Origin: Robiginitomaculum sp.
GTDB taxonomy: Bacteria; Pseudomonadota; Alphaproteobacteria; Caulobacterales; Maricaulaceae
Reading direction: 5' to 3'
Length of the DNA: 8,281 bases
NCBI GenBank assembly: GCA_027071965.1
Contig: JALSYJ010000283.1
Location: 1-8,281 of the forward strand
The position numbers were made by a program, and so were the translations under genes. This document shows, piece after piece, positions 5,074 through 8,281 of this stretch. Below the pieces are notes generated by a model. That model saw nothing but the letters and a program-made list of their open reading frames with translations, had not been told where the DNA came from and searched no databases. Position 1 is the first letter of the stretch. Each line of letters starts with the position of its first letter.

Positions 5074-5478
5074 TTATTTCTTCTTGCGATTGCGGCCCAG
5101 ACCGATTTGCTTGGCAAGCTCAGAACGGCGACGCGCATATTGCGGCGCAACCATCGGATAATTGGCAGGCAACATCCATTTTTGACGATACTCCTCAGGA
5201 GACAGATCATACTTGCTGCGTAAATGCCGCTTTAGGGATTTGAATTTTTGGCCATCTTCAAGACAGATAATATATTCGTCAAAAACTGATTTGTTTATTG
5301 CAACTGCCGGGCGTCCCGGGCTCAATCTGGCATCACCAGTTCCCTCATCACAATTACGAAGAGCTGAATAGGTGTTTTGAATAATTTTGGCTATCTCCGT
5401 AGACGCAACAGGGTTATTCTCCAGATACGCAACTACTATATCCGTTGTTAACACTAGGAATTGTTTATCGTTTTCCAT
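5074..5478 (-). CDS. mucR: MucR/Ros-family transcriptional regulator
   Basis: This 134-residue DNA-binding regulator belongs to the MucR/Ros family, which acts as an H-NS-like global repressor of surface, motility and cell-cycle genes in alphaproteobacteria. Residues 1-45 form the helical N-terminal oligomerisation region. The C-terminal half contains ICLEDGQKFKSLKRHLRSKY (71-90), then LSPEEYRQKWMLPANYPMVAPQYARRRSELAKQIGLG, the family's most conserved block, and a basic NRKKK tail. The C2H2 zinc ligands of Ros are incomplete. Cys72 and His85 remain, but the second Cys position is Asp75 and the last His position is Lys89/Tyr90, so zinc binding is doubtful; zinc-less members are known in the family. 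The start is the ATG at 5478, with GAGGTG just upstream, rather than a GTG four codons earlier that lies in that ribosome site. It is likely autoregulated, as in relatives. Confidence 0.93.
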   Translation of the reverse strand: MENDKQFLVLTTDIVVAYLENNPVASTEIAKIIQNTYSALRNCDEGTGDARLSPGRPAVAINKSVFDEYIICLEDGQKFKSLKRHLRSKYDLSPEEYRQKWMLPANYPMVAPQYARRRSELAKQIGLGRNRKKK

Positions 5479-5606
5479 AGTACACCTCACTATTATGTAA
5501 TTACGAACCTTAAGCAGAGTAAAAGCCTGATCGCAACCGGATAATACAGTTACAGGTGTTACATAAGCACAGCCTGTGACAATTACCAGATCAGAACTAT
5601 TAGAGC
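5479..5606 (-). promoter_or_regulatory. mucR upstream region with short repeats
   Basis: This 128-bp gap between the antiporter gene and mucR should hold the mucR promoter. CATAATAG on the minus strand (5497-5490) repeats eight bases of the operator-like repeat before the DnaA-like gene. CATAAT within it could be a -10, but I found no convincing -35. Further upstream, GTTAC is repeated at 5549-5553 and 5558-5562, and CACAG-C-CTGTG (5568-5578) is a short palindrome. No T-tract follows the antiporter stop, so that operon may read into mucR. Confidence 0.35.
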
Positions 5607-7334
5607 CTATGATTTAGCAAGATAAGCAATAAACAAAGCAATCAGCAAAAACGCCGCCGCCCAGCCGGTCAACACGCCTCCAGGAACAATTCTGGCAAAG
5701 GCACCTTGTGGGCTTAACAATGCTGTTAATGAACGACCCGCATTTTGTATCTTTGAGTCTATGGCATTTTCCACGGCTGCAAACAAACGATCAGAAACTG
5801 CATTTAGCCACAAAGCAAGATGTTTGAGCGGTTTTCGCCACAGCCAGTCCACATCCAAAATCGTCATGCGAACTTCCGGAGGATAGAGGCCAATACGGAT
5901 CAGCAGACCAAAGGCAAATATAGCCGCCAGCAATAATTGCATTTGCCCGACAATATGTACAAACGTGTATGGCTCATAAATAACCGGGTACGGCAACAAG
6001 CTATAGAACCAGCCATAATTAACACCAAGGAAGATGCACAAGAATGCCGCAATTCCCATAGCCAGCAACATATTCCACGGCGCCTCTTTCGGGCGTTTTT
6101 TGCTGTCATGGGCAAAAAATGCAAAATATGGAATTTTGATGCCGGCATGCTCCAGCACCCCGGCAGAAGCAAAAATCAGAACTCCGAACACAAACCAGTG
6201 CCCCTCATCTGCTACTGCCGCCAAAATCAGTGATTTGGAGACGAAGGCGGAGAATAAAGGAAATGCAGAAATTGCCCCGGCCCCGATTAAACAGAAAAAT
6301 GCAGAAAACGGCATTGAGCGGAACAGACCGCCAAGCTCAGTGGCCTTGGCCGTACCGGTTCGCAGCATAACCGCTCCTACACTCATAAACAGCAGCCCCT
6401 TAAAGATCACATCGGCAAAAGCATGGGCAGCGGCACCATTTATGCCCAAGGTGGTACCGATTCCGATCCCCACGACCATAAAGCCCAATTGGTTATTTAC
6501 TGAAAACGACAGCACCCGGCGCAAATCGTTTTCTATAACCGCAAAGAACACCGGGAAGGCGGTCATAATCATGCCAATATAAATAAGGATGTCCTCACCG
6601 GCAAACCCCCTGGCTAGAGCATATACAGCCATTTTGGTGGTGAATGATGACAGAACCACTGTGCCGGAGATTGTGGCCTTGGGGTAGGCATCCTGCAACC
6701 ATGAATGCAGTAATGGAAATGCGGCCTTTATGCCAAAGCCCAGGAATAACAGCCACCCGGCCAATCCAGTCTCCAGACCAATATGCTCAAAGGCCCAGCT
6801 TCCGGTCTGGCTATGCAGCAATACAGCCCCGGCCAGCAATAATACGCCAGATCCCACATGCATTACCAGATAGCGCATCCCCGCCTTGCGCGAAGCCGCG
6901 GTTCCTGCACGCCAGATAAGAAATACCGATGTAATTGCGGTTAATTCCCAAAATACAAACAGGCTGAGCAGGTCTCCTGCGAATACGGCACCCATTGCCG
7001 ATCCACCATAAATCGCCGCCATGGCATCTTGAACCCGGTCACGCTCATGCAGTGAATAAATCGCATTGATAAATGCGGCAATAATAAAGATCAAAGCCCA
7101 TATGCGTGACAGGCCATCAAAGCGAAACGGCTGTAAATCAAGCCCAATAGCAGCAATATGAATACCGCCATAACTGCCAAAGACGCTGACCTGCATCCAT
7201 AACCACAAGGCCACCAGCGGTGCCGCAAGCGCCACAAATTTGCGCTGCCTCCAATCAGGAAGCAATGCCATTAAAAACCCGGCAATCAATAAGGCAAAGG
7301 CCGGATTAACCGGAGAAGATAAAAGCTCAGCCAT
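5607..7334 (-). CDS. Mrp-like Na+/H+ antiporter subunit D (proton-conducting transporter family)
   Basis: This 575-residue integral membrane protein of about 14 helices belongs to the MrpD/NuoLMN antiporter-like family, which moves protons (or exchanges Na+ for H+) across the inner membrane as part of a multi-subunit complex. Family landmarks are visible: Glu near residue 130 in FVFWELTAITS, Lys near 203 in FGIKAAFPLLHSWL, Lys near 234 in SSFTTKMAVYAL, and the AHAFADVIFKGLLFMS helix with Lys near 312. All are charged residues of the proton path. After the core, residues about 485-550 form a soluble amphipathic segment followed by a final helix (GWAAAFLLIALFIAYL), an extension compared with a plain MrpD of about 490 residues. 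The ATG at 7334 is chosen over one six codons earlier because GGAG lies about eight bases upstream and it overlaps the preceding stop by 8 bp. Which ion it exchanges cannot be read from sequence. Confidence 0.88.
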   Translation of the reverse strand: MAELLSSPVNPAFALLIAGFLMALLPDWRQRKFVALAAPLVALWLWMQVSVFGSYGGIHIAAIGLDLQPFRFDGLSRIWALIFIIAAFINAIYSLHERDRVQDAMAAIYGGSAMGAVFAGDLLSLFVFWELTAITSVFLIWRAGTAASRKAGMRYLVMHVGSGVLLLAGAVLLHSQTGSWAFEHIGLETGLAGWLLFLGFGIKAAFPLLHSWLQDAYPKATISGTVVLSSFTTKMAVYALARGFAGEDILIYIGMIMTAFPVFFAVIENDLRRVLSFSVNNQLGFMVVGIGIGTTLGINGAAAHAFADVIFKGLLFMSVGAVMLRTGTAKATELGGLFRSMPFSAFFCLIGAGAISAFPLFSAFVSKSLILAAVADEGHWFVFGVLIFASAGVLEHAGIKIPYFAFFAHDSKKRPKEAPWNMLLAMGIAAFLCIFLGVNYGWFYSLLPYPVIYEPYTFVHIVGQMQLLLAAIFAFGLLIRIGLYPPEVRMTILDVDWLWRKPLKHLALWLNAVSDRLFAAVENAIDSKIQNAGRSLTALLSPQGAFARIVPGGVLTGWAAAFLLIALFIAYLAKS

Positions 7335-7692
7335 CGTCTTCTCCACCTTCATCTTCGTAATAGTCTTCGGAGCGACCGGTTAATTTGCGCAGCGGCCAAC
7401 CCATCAGCACTGCAAACGTAAATGCCAGAAACCCAAAAATCGCATAACCGCCAATGGCAGCTTCCCACTCAAAGTATCCATAGGGTTTTTTGATATAGTT
7501 CATAGCTATGGAAATCACCATCAATACACCGATGACCCACATGAAATTACGCTGCACTCCATGGGAGCCCAACCACAAAAAGGGCCTTGCTGCCGGGTGA
7601 ATTCCATCATCTGGCTTGCCATTAGCGCCGCCCAAGCTGGTACTCTTATCGGCAGTTGGTTTTTTACTGGCTGGTTTTGATGCTTTGGCCAT
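7327..7692 (-). CDS. Small two-helix membrane protein within the antiporter operon
   Basis: This 121-residue protein has no family I can name. Residues 1-30 are a Lys/Ala/Ser-rich flexible region, and 31-48 hold HPAARPFLWLGSHGVQRN. Two membrane helices follow, about 49-66 (NFMWVIGVLMVISIAMNY) and 76-99 (EAAIGGYAIFGFLAFTFAVLMGW), joined by a short KKPYGYFEW loop. The tail RSEDYYEDEGGEDDG is strongly acidic. The start ATG shares one base with the upstream stop (TAATG), behind GAGGGAGG. The stop overlaps the downstream D-subunit start by 8 bp. This tight coupling on both sides argues for a fixed ratio and a structural place in the same complex, as a small accessory subunit between two D-type subunits. 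That role is inference. Confidence 0.8.
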   Translation of the reverse strand: MAKASKPASKKPTADKSTSLGGANGKPDDGIHPAARPFLWLGSHGVQRNFMWVIGVLMVISIAMNYIKKPYGYFEWEAAIGGYAIFGFLAFTFAVLMGWPLRKLTGRSEDYYEDEGGEDDG

Positions 7693-8281
7693 TAACTGCC
7701 TCCCTCAAAAACTGGGCGTAAATAATCCATAATCGGTACAGCCATAAAAAATAAAATCAAAGTGGCTGTTGCGGTTAATACCGGGGGCAGCACGGTTAAT
7801 ACTGGTGGCCTGGCATCTGCAACATTATTTGCCTGCGGTTCAGCCTTTTTCATAAAGGCATTTACCGATATTGGCAGCAAATACACGATGTTGAGCAATG
7901 AAGATAAAATCAACGCAATAACCAGCCATTGATCTGCCTTGTCTGTCATTCCCATGAATAATAGAAATTTGGGCCATACACCGGCAAAGGGCGGCAAGCC
8001 GATAATGGACAAAGCCCCGATAAAAAAGGCAATAAATACCATTGGCATTGCTTTGCCCATACCATTCATCTTCGACACTTCCGTGGTATGATTAGCGCTG
8101 TAAATTGCACCTGCACACATAAACAGGGTTATTTTGCCAAAAGCGTGCATGACTATTTGCAATGCAGCCCCCAACAAAGCCAAAGGTGTGGCAATCATCG
8201 CCCCAAGTGTAATATAGGACAATTGCCCGATGGTAGACCATGCCAGACGGGCTTTTAAGTTATCCTTGGTCATCGCTATCA
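7692..8281 (-). CDS. Mrp-like antiporter subunit D paralogue, C-terminal part (cut by right window edge)
   Basis: The reading frame is open to the right edge, and the Met at 8273 is internal: codons before it continue (Ile-Ala), and IAMTKDNLKARLAWSTIGQLSYI is the conserved mid-protein segment of NuoM/MrpD-type subunits. About 195 residues are visible. GAALQIVMHAFGKITLFMCAGAI carries the conserved His and Lys of the discontinuous helix. LSIIGLPPFAGVWPKFLLFMGM is the other family signature (G-PP-AGF-K). Three more hydrophobic segments follow, with a Pro/Val-rich linker (about 150-165 of the visible part) and a last helix ending YLRPVFEGGS. Ordinary MrpD-type function in proton or cation translocation is expected. 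Its stop overlaps the next start by one base. The rest of the operon, probably MrpA/B/C-like genes, should lie to the right. Confidence 0.9.
   Translation of the reverse strand, partial: IAMTKDNLKARLAWSTIGQLSYITLGAMIATPLALLGAALQIVMHAFGKITLFMCAGAIYSANHTTEVSKMNGMGKAMPMVFIAFFIGALSIIGLPPFAGVWPKFLLFMGMTDKADQWLVIALILSSLLNIVYLLPISVNAFMKKAEPQANNVADARPPVLTVLPPVLTATATLILFFMAVPIMDYLRPVFEGGS

Noticed and set aside
5568..5578. CACAG-C-CTGTG as terminator of the antiporter operon
   Set aside because: The hairpin would have a loop too small or a stem of four pairs, and no T run follows.
6034..6919. Plus-strand open frames of 182 and 91 codons opposite the antiporter gene
   Set aside because: The minus-strand frame shows family motifs throughout; the plus-strand products are Pro/Ala/Ile-rich shadows.
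8271..8273. Met at 8273 as the true start of the right-hand antiporter gene
   Set aside because: The frame continues to the window edge, and the residues around it are a conserved internal helix junction of the family.

Overview
The window looks like the chromosome of an alphaproteobacterium. The main reasons are a MucR/Ros-family regulator, a PAS_5-type single-PAS protein, a DUF6456 gene coupled to a small DnaA-domain-IV-like gene, a DUF5330 gene next to sufE, and GANTC motifs clustered in one intergenic region (GANTC is the target of the alphaproteobacterial methylase CcrM). Base composition is moderate rather than high-GC. A marine Hyphomonadaceae/Parvularculaceae-like lineage would fit, but that is inference. 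I see no rRNA, tRNA, CRISPR array, insertion sequence or prophage, and no intergenic gap longer than about 215 bp.

Layout. Positions 1-926 (minus) hold the N-terminal 308 codons of a membrane sensor histidine kinase that runs off the left edge; no six-frame caller requiring a stop would show it. A 214-bp divergent intergenic region separates it from a plus-strand group: a secreted four-cysteine protein of unknown function (1141-2256), a small membrane-anchored DUF5330 protein (2388-2651) and SufE (2719-3150). SufE converges on, and overlaps by 34 bp, a minus-strand regulatory block. Read in transcription order that block is MucR (5478-5074), a PAS-domain protein (4868-4362), a stand-alone DnaA domain IV-like helix-turn-helix protein (4237-3890) and a DUF6456 protein (3893-3117). 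The last two genes overlap by a GTGA junction. To the right, also on the minus strand, is the 3' part of a translationally coupled Mrp-like cation/proton antiporter operon: a D-type subunit cut by the right edge (8281-7692), a 121-residue two-helix membrane protein (7692-7327) and a second, full-length D-type subunit (7334-5607).

How it may work together. The Mrp-like genes encode neighbouring integral membrane subunits of an ion-translocating complex. SufE supplies persulfide sulfur for Fe-S cluster assembly. The middle block is regulatory: MucR, the DnaA-like DNA-binding protein, the PAS protein and possibly the histidine kinase are types of protein tied to cell-cycle and surface-state control in alphaproteobacteria.

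The most unusual non-coding signal is the 205-bp region between mucR and the PAS gene. It has six GANTC sites in 106 bp, several perfect dyads (including a 10-bp arm, 8-bp loop inverted repeat competing with a 7-bp one) and a palindrome one base short of CtrA spacing. The second is a pair of 10-bp direct repeats exactly 20 bp apart lying over the -35 and -10 of the DnaA-like gene. No clearly new defence or mobile system was found; the better candidates for undescribed biology are the DnaA-like/DUF6456 pair with its operator-like promoter, and the methylation-site-rich region before the PAS gene.
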